Below, piece after piece: positions 36,934 through 47,143 of a stretch of 64,000 nucleotides of DNA. The stretch is from NCBI RefSeq assembly GCF_900141905.1, contig NZ_FQZF01000007.1, positions 1-64,000 of the forward strand, given 5' to 3'. Under the pieces are notes generated by a model. The model saw only the letters and a list, made by a program, of their open reading frames with translations. It was not told where the DNA came from and made no database searches. Numbering within the stretch: the stretch's first letter is position 1; each line of letters begins with the position of its first letter. This DNA comes from Muricoccus roseus. GTDB taxonomy: Bacteria > Pseudomonadota > Alphaproteobacteria > Acetobacterales > Acetobacteraceae. The position numbers were made by a program, and so were the translations under genes.

Positions 36934-37190
36934 GGTCTGTCCCGGGGAGAGGAAGAAGGAATTCTTCCTCTCCCCGGACCCGTCGAAGGCAGTGCCTTCG
37001 ACCCATCATCTTTTTCTTCACGTTTGGATTCACTCGTCAGGCGGTGCGCCTGAGGTCCACGACCTCAGGCGACTGCAAGGGCAGGATCAGTCCCCTTCAA
37101 CCAGCGATCCCTTCGATCCGGGGTATCCACGGCAGTCAGACGGGGTTCCAAGGGCCTCAGGCCCTTGGCGGGTGAAGGGCGGAGCCCTTC
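36934..37190 (-). repeat. Multi-hairpin intergenic repeat, copy F
   Basis: Reverse copy between the convergent SGNH and kinase-like genes. S5, S4, S3 (TGAGGTC/GACCTCA, loop CAC) and S2 are intact. S1 is GAAGGGC-GGA-GCCCTTC where other copies have GGAGGGC/GCCCTCC, a compensatory pair of changes. Confidence 0.92.
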
Positions 37191-37197
37191 GCGGCGC

Positions 37198-38130
37198 CTA
37201 TGCCCCCAGCGGAATGGCGAGGGTGCAGTGGAGGTGGTCCCCCTCATGCCGGAGGCGGGTTTCCGCGCCGAGGGCGAAGGCGAGGGCTTCCTCGATCATC
37301 GGCCAGGCCTGGGCGGAGGCCTGGGCGTTTCGCGCGCGCCAGTCCAGGCGCAGGCGCAGGCCTTCTTCGATGTGCCAGGTCACAGTCACGTCCTCACCGG
37401 ACTGGGCCGCGAGTTCGTGCAGGGCGAGGGCCAGGGGTTCGGCCGTGCCGGGCGGGAGGGTGACGGGCGGGCCTTGCAGGGTGGTTCCGGCGGAGTTGGG
37501 GCCGAGCACGGCGCGCAGCAGGGCGGGGAAGTCGGTGCCGCCCGCCCCGGCGAGGGCCTGGGCGCGGCCGAGGGTGGCGAGGCGACTGCCGAAGGCGCGG
37601 CCTTCCTCCGGCACGGTGAGGGTGCGGGCGGCGATGGCCCGCACCGTTTCCAGCAGGGCGGCGGTGCGGGCCCGCAGCGCCGGGGCGCCGGGATGGGGCC
37701 CGCCTTCCCGCGAGACGTCGCGCTGGATGGAGAGCCAGTGAGTCACGGTTTCGCCCAGGGGCCTACCGAGGCCGAGGATGGGGAGGACGACCCATTCGTT
37801 GAGGTAGGAGGACCCGTCCTTGCGGTAATTCACCGCGGCGCCGATGAAGTGGCGTGTCTTCTCCAGTTCCTGCCGCAGCCGGTGCAGCTCGGCTCGGTCG
37901 GTCTCCGGCCCTTGGAGCATGCGGGGGGTGCGGCCGATGACCTCGGCGGCGGGGTAGCCGGTCACCGCCTCGAAATGGGCATTGGCGTAGCGGATGACGG
38001 GGCCGGGCGGGTCGAGCGGGGCGTCGGTGATGATGACGGCGAGGCCGGCGACGTCCAGGGCCGCCCCGAGGAGGGCGGCGCTCAGCGCGCCGACGCTGCC
38101 GGACAGCTCCGGGGCGGGCGCCTCAGCCAT
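37198..38130 (-). CDS. LOV/PAS protein with degenerate HWE histidine kinase domain
   Basis: 310 residues. A LOV-type PAS domain (20-140) has GRTPRMLQGPETD at 66-78 and NYRKDGSSYLNEWVVLPI at 101-118. The LOV cysteine position is Pro69, so flavin photochemistry is not expected. The kinase part aligns with HWE kinases but the phospho-acceptor His is Arg153 (ALRARTAALLETVRAIA), the N-box Asn is missing (HELAAQSGED), and the GFG loop is absent. It is best read as a sensor or scaffold pseudokinase. Its start overlaps cbpM, so it is co-translated with the DnaJ/CbpM pair. Confidence 0.85.
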   Translation of the reverse strand: MAEAPAPELSGSVGALSAALLGAALDVAGLAVIITDAPLDPPGPVIRYANAHFEAVTGYPAAEVIGRTPRMLQGPETDRAELHRLRQELEKTRHFIGAAVNYRKDGSSYLNEWVVLPILGLGRPLGETVTHWLSIQRDVSREGGPHPGAPALRARTAALLETVRAIAARTLTVPEEGRAFGSRLATLGRAQALAGAGGTDFPALLRAVLGPNSAGTTLQGPPVTLPPGTAEPLALALHELAAQSGEDVTVTWHIEEGLRLRLDWRARNAQASAQAWPMIEEALAFALGAETRLRHEGDHLHCTLAIPLGA

Positions 38131-38425
38131 GGTCGTTCCCTGTTTCGCCCCGCGCCTGCTCCAGCGCCTCGGCGAGCCGGCGGAGCTGGCGGCGGGTCTG
38201 GTGGAGCTGGTCGAGGAGGCGGAGCACCACGGGCATGGCGGCCTCGTTCACCTCCAGCTCCTCGTGCAGTTCCAGAATCAGGCGGCAGCGGGCGATGTCG
38301 ATCTCCTCGAAGAGGAGGCGGCCTTCCTGGCGGGCGGGGCGGACCCAGCCCTCGGCGATCCAGGCTTCGAGGCGCGGCGCGTCCAGGCCGGAGACGCGGG
38401 TGAGCACGGATTCGAAGGTGATCAT
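38123..38425 (-). CDS. cbpM: Chaperone modulator CbpM
   Basis: 100 residues, MerR-like HTH (WIAEGWVRPARQEGRLLFEEIDIARCRLI) plus a C-terminal coiled coil (DQLHQTRRQLRRLAEALEQAR). It binds and inhibits the J-domain of the partner CbpA. The start overlaps the stop of the dnaJ-like gene by four bases, and its own end overlaps the kinase-like gene. Confidence 0.9.
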   Translation of the reverse strand: MITFESVLTRVSGLDAPRLEAWIAEGWVRPARQEGRLLFEEIDIARCRLILELHEELEVNEAAMPVVLRLLDQLHQTRRQLRRLAEALEQARGETGNDHG

Positions 38426-39393
38426 GCGCGCCTCCGCATCTCGGCACGGGGGTCGGGGGGGTTCTCGGGCGTCCAGCCCCTGAGGAATTCGGCCAGACGG
38501 TCATCCACCGGGCCCAGCACCAGGCGCAGGGTGACGAGCAGGTCCCCCGCCGCCGTGCCACCGGCTTCGGCCACGCCCCGGCCGCGCAGGCGCATCTGGG
38601 TGCCGGCATCCGAGCGCGGGGGGATGGTCAGCATCACCTCCCCGCGCGGCGTGGGGACAGGGACCTTCGCGCCCAGCACGGCTTCCTGCACCGTCACGGG
38701 CAGCTCCATGAGGATGTCGCGGCCTTCCCGCGTGTAGAAGGGGTGGTTCCCCACCGCGACCTCGATCAGCGCGTCCCCGTCCGGGCCGCCCTGGATGCCC
38801 GGGGAGCCCCGGCCGCGCAGGCGCAGCACCTGCCCGTCCTCCAGCCCCGGGGGGATGCGGACGTCGAGGTCCCGGCCGTCGGGCAGGGTCAGGCGGCGGG
38901 TGGCGCCGTTCACGGCGTCCAGGAAGTCCACGGCCAGGCGGTACTGGGCATCGCGGCCGCGCCGGGGGCCGGCCTGGGCCCGCCCGCCGCCCCGGAACAT
39001 GCCGAGGATGTCCTCCAGGTCGTCCGGGTCGAAGCTGCCGCCGGACCAGGTGGTGCCGCCGGCCTCGAAGGGCCCGCCGGGGCCTTCCGCGCCCGGCCCG
39101 CCTCGGTAGCGAGCGCCCTGCGCGCCTTCCGCGTAATCCCGGTAATAGCCCCGGGGCGGCATTTCCTGGCCGGAGGCGTCGATCTCGCCGCGGTCGAAGC
39201 GGGCGCGCTTCTCCGGGTCCGAGAGCAGCTCATGGGCGGCGTTGGCGGCCTTGAAGCGCGCCTCCGCCGCCTGGTCGCCCGGATTCAGGTCCGGGTGGTT
39301 CGCCTTGGCGATCTTGCGGAAGGCCTTCCGGATTTCATCCGGGCTGGCGGTCCGGCTCACGCCGAGGGTCTGGTAGGGATCGTCCGACGCCAT
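38422..39393 (-). CDS. cbpA: CbpA-type DnaJ co-chaperone
   Basis: 323 residues. J-domain 1-70 with the HPD motif (IAKANHPDLNPG), a Gly/Tyr-rich linker, then two C-terminal substrate-binding domains (IPPGLEDGQVLRLRGRGSPG; VPTPRGEVMLTIPP). The zinc-finger domain of DnaJ is absent, which identifies the CbpA class. It stimulates DnaK and is first in the dnaJ-cbpM-pseudokinase operon, divergent from accD. Confidence 0.93.
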   Translation of the reverse strand: MASDDPYQTLGVSRTASPDEIRKAFRKIAKANHPDLNPGDQAAEARFKAANAAHELLSDPEKRARFDRGEIDASGQEMPPRGYYRDYAEGAQGARYRGGPGAEGPGGPFEAGGTTWSGGSFDPDDLEDILGMFRGGGRAQAGPRRGRDAQYRLAVDFLDAVNGATRRLTLPDGRDLDVRIPPGLEDGQVLRLRGRGSPGIQGGPDGDALIEVAVGNHPFYTREGRDILMELPVTVQEAVLGAKVPVPTPRGEVMLTIPPRSDAGTQMRLRGRGVAEAGGTAAGDLLVTLRLVLGPVDDRLAEFLRGWTPENPPDPRAEMRRRA

Positions 39394-39578
39394 GGGAGCG
39401 AGGATAGCGCGCCTCCCGGGGGATCGGCCATGGCCCCTGCTGGGCCCCTTGCCGGGCTTCGCCTCTTGCACAGCCATGCCCGACGCGCCTACCTCCCGCC
39501 CGCTGGCGCCCCGGTGGGGGCGAGGGCCGGCCCGAACCCGTGCGATCCGCGCGGGATGGGCAGCGGATAGGGTTTGGG

Positions 39579-40499
39579 ATGAACTGGATCTCCGACTGGG
39601 CGCTGCCCAAGATACAGACGCTCTTCGGCACCAAGCGCGACGTGCCGGAGAATCTCTGGATCAAGTGCCCGCATTGCGGGGAGATGATCTTCCACCAGGA
39701 TCTGGAGCGGAACCTGCATGTCTGCCCGAAATGCGGGCACCACATGCGGATCTCGGCCCAGCGGCGCCTGGACTACACCTTCGACCCGGGCTGGCAGCGG
39801 ATCGAGCTGCCGCGCGCGCCGGCGGACCCGCTGCGCTTCCGGGATTCGCGCCGGTATGGCGACCGGCTGCGCGAGGCGCAGCAGAAGAACGGGATGGATG
39901 ACGCGATCGCGGTCGCGCACGGGACCATCGAGGGCCGGCCGGCGGTGGCCGCGGCCTTCGAGTTCTCCTTCATGGGCGGCTCCATGGGCGCGGGCGTGGG
40001 CGAGGGCATCGTCACCGCCGCGCGGCTGGCCGTGCTGCAGGATGCGCCGCTGATCGTCTTCACCGCCTCCGGCGGGGCGCGGATGCAGGAGGGGGCGGTC
40101 TCCCTCATGCAGATGCCGCGCACGGTGATCGCGACGCGCATGGTGAAGGAGGCGGGGCTGCCCTTCATCGTGGTGCTGTGCGACCCGACGACGGGCGGCG
40201 TGACGGCGAGCTTCGCCATGCTGGGCGATATCCAGATCGCGGAGCCCGGCGCGCTGATCGGCTTCGCCGGCGCCCGCGTGATCGAGCAGACGGTGCGCGA
40301 GAAGCTGCCCGAGGGCTTCCAGCGGGCCGAATACCTGCTGGAGCACGGCATCCTGGACATGGTGGTGAAGCGGCCAGAGATGCGCGCGACCCTGGCGCGG
40401 CTGATCGGCTTCCTGCGCCCGCCCGCCCCGGCCCCGGAGGCCGAGGCGGTCGCCCCGTCTCCCGCTCCCACCCCGGCCCCCGCCCCGGCGGCGGAATAG
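39579..40499 (+). CDS. accD: Acetyl-CoA carboxylase carboxyltransferase subunit beta
   Basis: 306 residues. The zinc ribbon [20 protein letters not shown]...CGHH lies near 30-55, then the carboxyltransferase core ([52 protein letters not shown]). Makes malonyl-CoA with AccA, which is not in the window. An Ala/Pro tail ends the protein. folC follows after 76 bases. Confidence 0.97.
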   Translation: MNWISDWALPKIQTLFGTKRDVPENLWIKCPHCGEMIFHQDLERNLHVCPKCGHHMRISAQRRLDYTFDPGWQRIELPRAPADPLRFRDSRRYGDRLREAQQKNGMDDAIAVAHGTIEGRPAVAAAFEFSFMGGSMGAGVGEGIVTAARLAVLQDAPLIVFTASGGARMQEGAVSLMQMPRTVIATRMVKEAGLPFIVVLCDPTTGGVTASFAMLGDIQIAEPGALIGFAGARVIEQTVREKLPEGFQRAEYLLEHGILDMVVKRPEMRATLARLIGFLRPPAPAPEAEAVAPSPAPTPAPAPAAE

Positions 40500-40575
40500 G
40501 CCGCTTCGACCCGCCCCGCCCCGCGCGGGGCGGCCCCGGCCGGGATGCCGGCCGCCCCAACCCGGACGACCGGCC

Positions 40576-41910
40576 ATGGCCGACAGCAAGACCACTCCCT
40601 GGGGCGCGCCCGCCGGGCTTCGCGCGGCGCCGGATGCGGGCCGGGCGGAGAGGATCATCGACCGGCTGCACGCGCTGCACCCGAAGCTGATCGACCTCAG
40701 CCTCGACCGGCTGCAGCGGCTGCTGGACGCGATGGGCAACCCGGAGCGGCGCCTGCCGCCCGTGGTGCATGTGGCCGGGACGAACGGAAAGGGCAGCACC
40801 TGCGCCTTCCTCCGGGCCATCGCGGAGGCCGCGGGGCAGCGGGTGCATGCCTATACCTCCCCGCATCTCGTCCGCTTTCACGAGCGCATCCGCCTCGCCG
40901 GGCGGCTGGTGGAGGAGGAGGTGCTGGCGGCCGCGCTGGAGGAGGTGGAGGCCGCGAATGGCGGCGAGCCGATCACCGTCTTCGAGATCACCACCGCCGT
41001 GGCGCTGCTGCTGTTCAGCCGCGTGCCGGCGGACCTGCTGGTGCTGGAGGTGGGGCTCGGCGGGCGGTTCGATGCGACCAATGTGGTGGAGCGCCCGGCG
41101 GCCTGCGCCATTGCCTCGATCTCCATGGACCATACGGACTTCCTCGGCGACACGCTGGCGCGGATCGCGGGGGAGAAGGCCGGCATCATCAAGCCCGGCG
41201 TGCCCGTGGCCACGGGGAACCAGCCGCCCGAGGCGCTGGCCGTGCTGGAGGCCGAGGCCGTGCGGAGGGGCGCGCCGCTTCTCGCCCGTGGGAGGGACTG
41301 GGAGGCGGAATGGATGAAGGACGGGCTGCTCTACCGCGACGCGGGCGGCACGCTGCGCCTTCCCCGCCCCGCCCTGCCCGGCCCGCACCAGGCGGACAAT
41401 GCCGGCATTGCCATCGCCGCCCTGCGCGCCTGGAACCCGGCCTGGCTGACGGAAGAGGCGGTCGCGCACGGGCTTTCGGCCGCGGCCTGGCCCGCGCGGC
41501 TGCAACGGCTGCGCGGCGCGCTAGCGGCCATGCTGCCGGCCGGCTGGGAGCTCTGGCTGGACGGCGGGCACAACCCCGGCGCGGGGCAGGCGCTGGCGGC
41601 GCAGCTTCGGAACTGGTCGGACCGGCCGCTGCACCTCGTCGTCGGGATGAAGAAGTCCAAGGCCGTGGACGGGTTCCTCGCGCCGCTCCTGCCCTTCGCC
41701 AGCAGCCTCTGGGCCGTGGCGGAGCCGGGGCAGCACCTGGCGGTGGAGCCGGCAGAGATCGTGGCGGCCTCGGGCGGGGTGGCGCGCATCGGGCCGCGCG
41801 TGGCGGATGCGCTGGCGGGGATCGGTGGGCCGCCGGGGCGGGTGCTGATCTGCGGGAGCCTCTACCTTGCCGGGGAGGTGCTGAAGGCGGATGGGAGCTG
41901 GCCGGAGTAG
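40576..41910 (+). CDS. folC: Bifunctional folylpolyglutamate synthase/dihydrofolate synthase
   Basis: Mur-ligase family, 444 residues. P-loop HVAGTNGKGSTCAFLRAI, YTSPHLVRFHERIRL, SISMDHTDFLGDTLARIAGEKAGIIK and the C-domain WLDGGHNPGAGQALA. Adds glutamate to dihydropteroate and folates. Confidence 0.96.
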   Translation: MADSKTTPWGAPAGLRAAPDAGRAERIIDRLHALHPKLIDLSLDRLQRLLDAMGNPERRLPPVVHVAGTNGKGSTCAFLRAIAEAAGQRVHAYTSPHLVRFHERIRLAGRLVEEEVLAAALEEVEAANGGEPITVFEITTAVALLLFSRVPADLLVLEVGLGGRFDATNVVERPAACAIASISMDHTDFLGDTLARIAGEKAGIIKPGVPVATGNQPPEALAVLEAEAVRRGAPLLARGRDWEAEWMKDGLLYRDAGGTLRLPRPALPGPHQADNAGIAIAALRAWNPAWLTEEAVAHGLSAAAWPARLQRLRGALAAMLPAGWELWLDGGHNPGAGQALAAQLRNWSDRPLHLVVGMKKSKAVDGFLAPLLPFASSLWAVAEPGQHLAVEPAEIVAASGGVARIGPRVADALAGIGGPPGRVLICGSLYLAGEVLKADGSWPE

Positions 41911-41922
41911 GGGCTTCCCGCC

Positions 41923-41972
41923 CCGGGGGCTTTGCCCCCGGACCCCCACCGGGGTGGCGGCGGCCACCCCGG
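41923..41972 (+). terminator. Two hairpins downstream of folC
   Basis: CCGGGGGC-TTT-GCCCCCGG (41923-41941) and CCGGGGTGGC-GGCG-GCCACCCCGG (41949-41972), both perfect. They occupy the place where other repeat copies carry stems S1 and S2, directly ahead of copy G. Confidence 0.65.
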
Positions 41973-41982
41973 ACCCCGCGTT

Positions 41983-42170
41983 CGGACTGCCGTGGATGCC
42001 CTACGTCGGTGGGGTCTCTGGTGGGCGGGGGTTTTTCCTGCCCTTGCAGTCGCCTCGGGTCACGGACCCGAGGCGCACCGTCAGCCCCGTGATTCCATAC
42101 TTCCAGAAAAAGATGATGGTGAGGGGTCCGGGGAGAGGAAGAATTCCTTCTTCCTCTCCCCGGGACAGAC
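41983..42170 (+). repeat. Multi-hairpin intergenic repeat, copy G (lacks S1 and S2)
   Basis: Forward copy starting at the CGGACTGCCGTGGATGCC linker. It has S3 of the TCGGGTC/GACCCGA type (loop ACG), no S4 (GTGAGG instead), a perfect S5 and the GACAGAC tag. Different hairpins just upstream replace S1/S2, so the element looks modular. Confidence 0.88.
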
Positions 42171-42285
42171 TTACCCATCAGAATGAGTCCCCCGCCTCCA
42201 CGAAGGCCAGCGGCACCCCCACATGTTGCGCGCCCCCGGCCCAGCGCGCACCATTGGGGCAAAGAACGCCAGAGGAATGCCTCTC

Positions 42286-43461
42286 ATGGACGACATCGTC
42301 ATCGCTTCCGCCGCCCGTACGCCGGTGGGCAGTTTCAACGGGGCTTTCGCCACGCTGCCCGCGCATCAGCTGGGCGCCATTGCCATGAAGGCCGCGCTGG
42401 AGCGGGCCGGGGTTTCGCCGGAGGAGGTGGACGAGGTCATTCTCGGCCAGATCCTGACGGCGGCGGCGGGGCAGAACCCGGCGCGGCAGGCTGCCGTGCT
42501 GGCCGGCATTCCGGTGGAGCGGACGGCTTTCGGGATCAACCAGCTTTGCGGTTCGGGGCTGCGTTCCGTCGCGCTGGCGGCGCAGCAGATCGCGACCGGG
42601 GATGCCGCCATCGTCATGGCCGGCGGGCAGGAGAGCATGACCCAGGCCCCGCATGCCGCGCAGCTCCGCGCCGGGCAAAAGATGGGCGACCTGGCGATGG
42701 TGGACACCATGATCCGGGACGGGCTGTGGGATGCCTTCCACGGCTACCACATGGGCCAGACGGCCGAGAACGTGGCCGAGAAGTTCCAGATCACCCGCGA
42801 GCAGCAGGACGAGTTCGCCGCCGCTTCCCAGCGCAAGGCGGGCGAGGCGATGAAGGCCGGGCGCTTCCGGGACGAGATCGTCCCCGTGACCGTGAAGGGC
42901 CGCAAGGGCGACACGGTGGTGGAGAACGACGAGTATCCGAAGCCCGAGACGACGCTGGAGGTGCTGCAGAAGCTGCGGCCGGCCTTCAACAAGGAGGGCT
43001 CCGTGACTGCCGGGAATGCGAGCGGCATCAATGACGGCGCGGCCGCGATCCTGGTGATGCGCGGGGCGGAGGCGGCGAAGCGCGGCATCACGCCGCTGGC
43101 GCGCATCGTCTCCTGGGCGACGGCGGGGGTGGACCCGTCCATCATGGGCACGGGGCCGATCCCGGCTTCGCGCAAGGCGCTGGCCAAGGCGGGCTGGAAC
43201 ATCCAGGACCTGGACCTGATCGAGGCGAACGAGGCCTTCGCGGCGCAGGCCTGCGCGGTGAACAAGGACCTGGGCTGGGATCCGGCCAAGGTGAACGTGA
43301 ATGGCGGGGCGATCGCGCTCGGGCATCCGATCGGCGCCTCGGGCGCGCGGGTGCTGAACACGCTGCTGTTCCAGATGAAGCGCCAGGGTGCGAAGAAGGG
43401 CCTGGCTACGCTGTGCATCGGCGGCGGCATGGGCGTGGCCATGTGCGTCGAGGCCGCCTGA
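42286..43461 (+). CDS. Acetyl-CoA C-acetyltransferase (biosynthetic-type thiolase)
   Basis: 391 residues, standard length. Nucleophile Cys88 in [27 protein letters not shown], and the second Cys in TLCIGGGMG. Condenses two acetyl-CoA, commonly for polyhydroxybutyrate or ketone-body metabolism (PhaA/AtoB). ATG 42286 has GAGGA nine bases upstream. No phaB or phaC adjoins. Confidence 0.95.
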   Translation: MDDIVIASAARTPVGSFNGAFATLPAHQLGAIAMKAALERAGVSPEEVDEVILGQILTAAAGQNPARQAAVLAGIPVERTAFGINQLCGSGLRSVALAAQQIATGDAAIVMAGGQESMTQAPHAAQLRAGQKMGDLAMVDTMIRDGLWDAFHGYHMGQTAENVAEKFQITREQQDEFAAASQRKAGEAMKAGRFRDEIVPVTVKGRKGDTVVENDEYPKPETTLEVLQKLRPAFNKEGSVTAGNASGINDGAAAILVMRGAEAAKRGITPLARIVSWATAGVDPSIMGTGPIPASRKALAKAGWNIQDLDLIEANEAFAAQACAVNKDLGWDPAKVNVNGGAIALGHPIGASGARVLNTLLFQMKRQGAKKGLATLCIGGGMGVAMCVEAA

Positions 43462-43607
43462 GGCGGTGAGGCGGGCGGGCGGGGGCGCGACGCCTCCGCC
43501 CGCCTCCCTTCCTCCGCGGGGCTGGCGTGCCTGGGGCGGGGGTGTTGCGTAGTTTCCCGCTGTTGATTCCCGTGAAACGGGGGCTTAACCCCAGGGGCGG
43601 AAAACAT

Positions 43608-44825
43608 ATGCCCAGCGCCATGCCCGATTATGATGCCCTCCTCGCCGGCCATCTCGACGCGCTTCGCGCGGAGGGCCGCTATCGCCACTTCCTCACGCTG
43701 CACCGACAGGCCGGCGCCTTCCCGAAGGCGCTGCGCGCGGATGGGCGCGCCGTGACGGTGTGGTGCAGCAACGACTATCTCGGCATGGGCCAGCACCCCA
43801 AGGTGCAGGAGGCCATGATCGCCGCCATCCGGGAGGATGGCGCGGGCGCGGGCGGGACGCGCAACATCTCCGGCACCGGCCGCCACCATGTGGCGCTGGA
43901 GGCCGAACTGGCCTCGCTGCACGGCAAGGAAGCGGCGCTGGTCTTCAATTCCGGCTTCACGGCGAACGAGGCGGCGCTGTCCACCCTCGCGACGCTGCTG
44001 GGGGCCACGATCCTGTCCGATGCGGACAACCATGCCTCGATGATCGCGGGCATCCGCAACGGGCGCGGGCCGAAGCGCATCTTCCGGCACAATGACGTGG
44101 CGCATCTGGCCGAGCTGCTGGCGGAGCTGCCGCCGGGGGCGCCGAAGGTGGTGGCCTTCGAATCCGTCTATTCGATGGATGGCGACATCGCCCCGATCCG
44201 CGCGATCGCGGAGCTGGCGCGGCGCCACAACGCGCTGACCTATATCGACGAGGTGCATGCCGTCGGCCTCTACGGCCCCGGGGGCGCGGGCGTTGCCGCG
44301 CGGGACGGGGTGAAGATCGACGTGGTCGAGGGCACGCTCGGCAAGGCCTATGGCGTGGGCGGCGGCTATGTGGCGGGCAGCCGGGTGCTGATCGACGCCA
44401 TCCGCTCCTTCGCGCCGGGCTTCATCTTCTCCACCACCCTCACCCCGGCCGTGGCCGCCGGGGCGCTGGCGAGCATCCGGCACCTGCGGGGCTCCGACGC
44501 CGAGCGGACCGCCCACCAGGAGCGCGCCCGGGCCACCCGCGCCGCGCTGCGGGCCGAAGGGCTGCCGGTGATGGAGAACCCCAGCCACATCGTGCCGGTG
44601 ATGGTGGGCGACGCGGCGCTGTGCCGGCAGGCAAGCGAGCTGCTGCTGGAAGACCACGGCATCTACATCCAGCCGATCAACTTCCCCACCGTGCCGCGCG
44701 GCACCGAGCGCCTGCGCATCACGCCGACGCCGCTGCATGACGACGCGGCGGTGTCGCACCTGGCGCGGGCGCTTTCCGCGGTGTGGGACCAGCTGGGGCT
44801 GGCGCGGCAGAAGCGGGCGGCCTGA
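43608..44825 (+). CDS. hemA: 5-aminolevulinate synthase
   Basis: PLP enzyme making 5-aminolevulinate from glycine and succinyl-CoA (Shemin pathway), the alphaproteobacterial route to haem. 405 residues. PLP Lys246 in [40 protein letters not shown] and [12 protein letters not shown] are present. ATG 43608 has GGGGCGG upstream. Confidence 0.97.
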   Translation: MPSAMPDYDALLAGHLDALRAEGRYRHFLTLHRQAGAFPKALRADGRAVTVWCSNDYLGMGQHPKVQEAMIAAIREDGAGAGGTRNISGTGRHHVALEAELASLHGKEAALVFNSGFTANEAALSTLATLLGATILSDADNHASMIAGIRNGRGPKRIFRHNDVAHLAELLAELPPGAPKVVAFESVYSMDGDIAPIRAIAELARRHNALTYIDEVHAVGLYGPGGAGVAARDGVKIDVVEGTLGKAYGVGGGYVAGSRVLIDAIRSFAPGFIFSTTLTPAVAAGALASIRHLRGSDAERTAHQERARATRAALRAEGLPVMENPSHIVPVMVGDAALCRQASELLLEDHGIYIQPINFPTVPRGTERLRITPTPLHDDAAVSHLARALSAVWDQLGLARQKRAA

Positions 44826-44855
44826 AGGGGCGGCACGCGGGTTTACAGGGGGAAG

Positions 44856-45092
44856 GGAGGGCTCTGCCCTCCACCCGCCAAGGGCCTGAGGCCCTTGGAA
44901 CCCCATCGGACTGCCGTGGATGCCCTGATCGAAGGGGTCTCGGGTTGAGGGGGTTTCCTTCTGCCCTTGCAGTCGCCTGAGGTCTGAGACCTCAGGCGCA
45001 CCGTCAGCCGAGTGATTCCAAACTTCTAGAAAAAGATGATGGTGAGGGGTCTGGGGAGAGGAAGAATTCCTTCTTCCTCTCCCCAGGACAGA
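44856..45092 (+). repeat. Multi-hairpin intergenic repeat, copy H
   Basis: Forward copy between convergent hemA and a secreted-protein gene. S1 (GGAGGGC-TCT-GCCCTCC), S2, and S3 (TGAGGTC-TGA-GACCTCA) are intact and S4 is absent. The outer pairs of S5 read CTGGGGAG with CTCCCCAG where others have CCGGGGAG with CTCCCCGG, another compensatory change. Confidence 0.92.
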
Positions 45093-45099
45093 CCGGACC

Positions 45100-45540
45100 C
45101 TATCGTTGCGAGCGCCGCTGCGTCGCCACGGCACCCGGCGGGGCGCCGACGCGGGTCGCCTGGTCGTCGCGCGCGCCGGTGATGTTGGCGGCGCAGGTGC
45201 CGTTCTCGATCATCAGCCGGTAGCCGGAGGCGGTGGGGCCGCAGGCGCGGATCAGGTCGTCGCGGTGGGGGCCTCGGGCGTCGAAGACGTCGCGCACGAA
45301 CTTGTCCACCTCCGTATTGGCCTGGGACTTGTCGGCGGCGGGCTTGGGCGAGGCGGCGATGCAGGCGCGCCAGGCGGCCACGGCGTCGTCGCAGGTGGCA
45401 TCGCCCGTCGAGGGCGGGGTGACGCCCTGGGTGATGGAGCGCGAGCGGAGCTGGGCCTGTGCCTGGGCCGGGGCGGTGGAGGCAACCGTGGCGGCGAGCG
45501 CGAGGAAGAGGGCCGGCAGGACCAGCGGCAGAGGGCGCAT
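45100..45540 (-). CDS. Small secreted protein with four cysteines, unknown function
   Basis: 146 residues with a signal peptide (MRPLPLVLPALFLALAATVASTAPAQAQ). The mature part has four Cys (GDATCDD, AWRACIA, LIRACG, GTCAAN), probably two periplasmic disulfides. No family recognised. It faces sppA divergently across 179 bases and its 3' end touches repeat H. Confidence 0.72.
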   Translation of the reverse strand: MRPLPLVLPALFLALAATVASTAPAQAQAQLRSRSITQGVTPPSTGDATCDDAVAAWRACIAASPKPAADKSQANTEVDKFVRDVFDARGPHRDDLIRACGPTASGYRLMIENGTCAANITGARDDQATRVGAPPGAVATQRRSQR

Positions 45541-45719
45541 GGGGTGGTGTCCCGGTCAGAGGGCGGGGCGGCCGGGCCGGAGCGTGGCGCATCCGCCCCG
45601 GTGCAGCGGGCCGCATTCTAAAGCGCCACCCGGTCCCATGTCACGCGACGATGCGCGCATTCCGGAACACGGCGTGCAGGGTGCTGGCGCGCGCCGCCGT
45701 GCTCGCGCATAGACGGGGC

Positions 45720-46781
45720 ATGGCAACCCCCTCCCCCTGGCCCGGGCCATCCGGTTCCACCCCGACCCAGCCGCCGGCGCAGCCGCCGCCCCCGCCGCCC
45801 GTCGCGGGGCTGGAGGCGGATTTGCTGCTCGACCGGCGGCGGCTGAAGCGCAGCCGTGGCATCTGGCGCGCCCTGGCCGTGTTCGCCGTGCTGGGTGGGC
45901 TGGCCCTGGCCATGACCCAGGCGGGGGTGGAGGCGCCGGGGCTGGACGGGCTGCGGGGGCCGCATCTGCTCCGGCTGACCGTTTCCGGCACCATCACGGA
46001 TGACCGGCGGCTGGTGGAAGCCATCGACAAGGCGGCGAAGTCGGATGCCGTGCGGGGGATGCTGCTGGCGGTGGACAGCCCTGGCGGCACGGTGGCGGGG
46101 GGCGAGGGGCTGCATGCCGCCCTCGCCCGCTTCCGCGCGGCCAAGCCGCTGGTGGCGGTGTTCGGCGGCACGGCGGCCTCGGCCGGCTACATGATCGCGA
46201 TGCCGGCGGAGCGGATCTTCGCGCGCGAGGGCAGCGTGACCGGCTCGATCGGCGTGCTGTTGCAATCCTTCGACGCGCAGGAGGCGATGCGGATGCTGGG
46301 CTTGCGGGCGGAGGCCATCACCTCCGGCCCGCTGAAGGACCAGCCGAGCCCCTTCCGGCCGCTGACCGATGAGGGCCGCGCCGCCCTGCGCGCGGTGGTG
46401 GACGACCTGCATGCCCAGTTCGTCCGCATGGTGGCGGAGGGCCGGCGCATGCCGGAGGAGCGGGTCCGGGCGCTGGCGGATGGGCGGATCATGACCGGGC
46501 GCCAGGCGCTGGCGGCGGGGCTGGTGGATGCGATCGGCGGCGAGCCGGAGGCGCGGGCGCATCTGGCCAGCGCGCATGACATCTCGGCCGAGCTGCCGGT
46601 GCGCGACCTGCGCGCGCGGGACCTGCGGGAGCGGACCTTCGGCGCCGCGCTGGGGGAGGGCTTCGGCAGCGCCCTGGCCACGGTGCTGGAGGATTCGGTG
46701 AAAAGCCTGATTTCAGAAGGGCTTGGCCAGCGTCTGGGCGTTGACGGCGCCTGGGCGCTTTGGCAGCCTTCCGGCCGATGA
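45720..46781 (+). CDS. sppA: Signal peptide peptidase SppA, short (36K-type)
   Basis: Membrane-bound Ser/Lys protease that degrades cleaved signal peptides. 353 residues. Pro-rich N-tail, one transmembrane helix at about 50-67, catalytic Ser154 ([12 protein letters not shown]) and Lys206 ([13 protein letters not shown]). The 52-residue Ser-Lys spacing is typical of the short form. It sits just upstream of ihfB. Confidence 0.94.
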   Translation: MATPSPWPGPSGSTPTQPPAQPPPPPPVAGLEADLLLDRRRLKRSRGIWRALAVFAVLGGLALAMTQAGVEAPGLDGLRGPHLLRLTVSGTITDDRRLVEAIDKAAKSDAVRGMLLAVDSPGGTVAGGEGLHAALARFRAAKPLVAVFGGTAASAGYMIAMPAERIFAREGSVTGSIGVLLQSFDAQEAMRMLGLRAEAITSGPLKDQPSPFRPLTDEGRAALRAVVDDLHAQFVRMVAEGRRMPEERVRALADGRIMTGRQALAAGLVDAIGGEPEARAHLASAHDISAELPVRDLRARDLRERTFGAALGEGFGSALATVLEDSVKSLISEGLGQRLGVDGAWALWQPSGR

Positions 46782-46806
46782 GACGAGGTGGAGAGCCGCG
46801 CGCCCG

Positions 46807-47130
46807 ATGACCAAATCGGAACTGATCGCGGCGCTGGCGGCGGCCAACCCGCATCTGCGCCAACCGGACGTGGAGCTGATCGTGGCCACGATCTTCGAGG
46901 AGATCACGGCGGCGCTGGCGCGCGGGGACCGGGTGGAGCTGCGTGGCTTCGGCGCGTTCTCCGCCAAGAAGCGCGACGCGCGGACCGGGCGCAACCCGCG
47001 CACGGGCGAGTCCGTTGCGGTGTCCGGCAAGGCCGTTCCCTATTTCAAGCCGGGCAAGGAGCTGCGCGAGCGGGTGAATGGCGGCCCGTTGCAGCAGCCC
47101 CGCCGGGGCGCCGCGCCGGCGGCTGACTGA
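46807..47130 (+). CDS. ihfB: Integration host factor subunit beta
   Basis: 107-residue HU/IHF protein: [43 protein letters not shown] (DNA-bending arm) and [14 protein letters not shown]. Bends DNA as a heterodimer with IhfA. Normally follows rpsA; here it lies between sppA and lapA. Confidence 0.96.
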   Translation: MTKSELIAALAAANPHLRQPDVELIVATIFEEITAALARGDRVELRGFGAFSAKKRDARTGRNPRTGESVAVSGKAVPYFKPGKELRERVNGGPLQQPRRGAAPAAD

Positions 47131-47143
47131 GGAGTTCCGCCCC

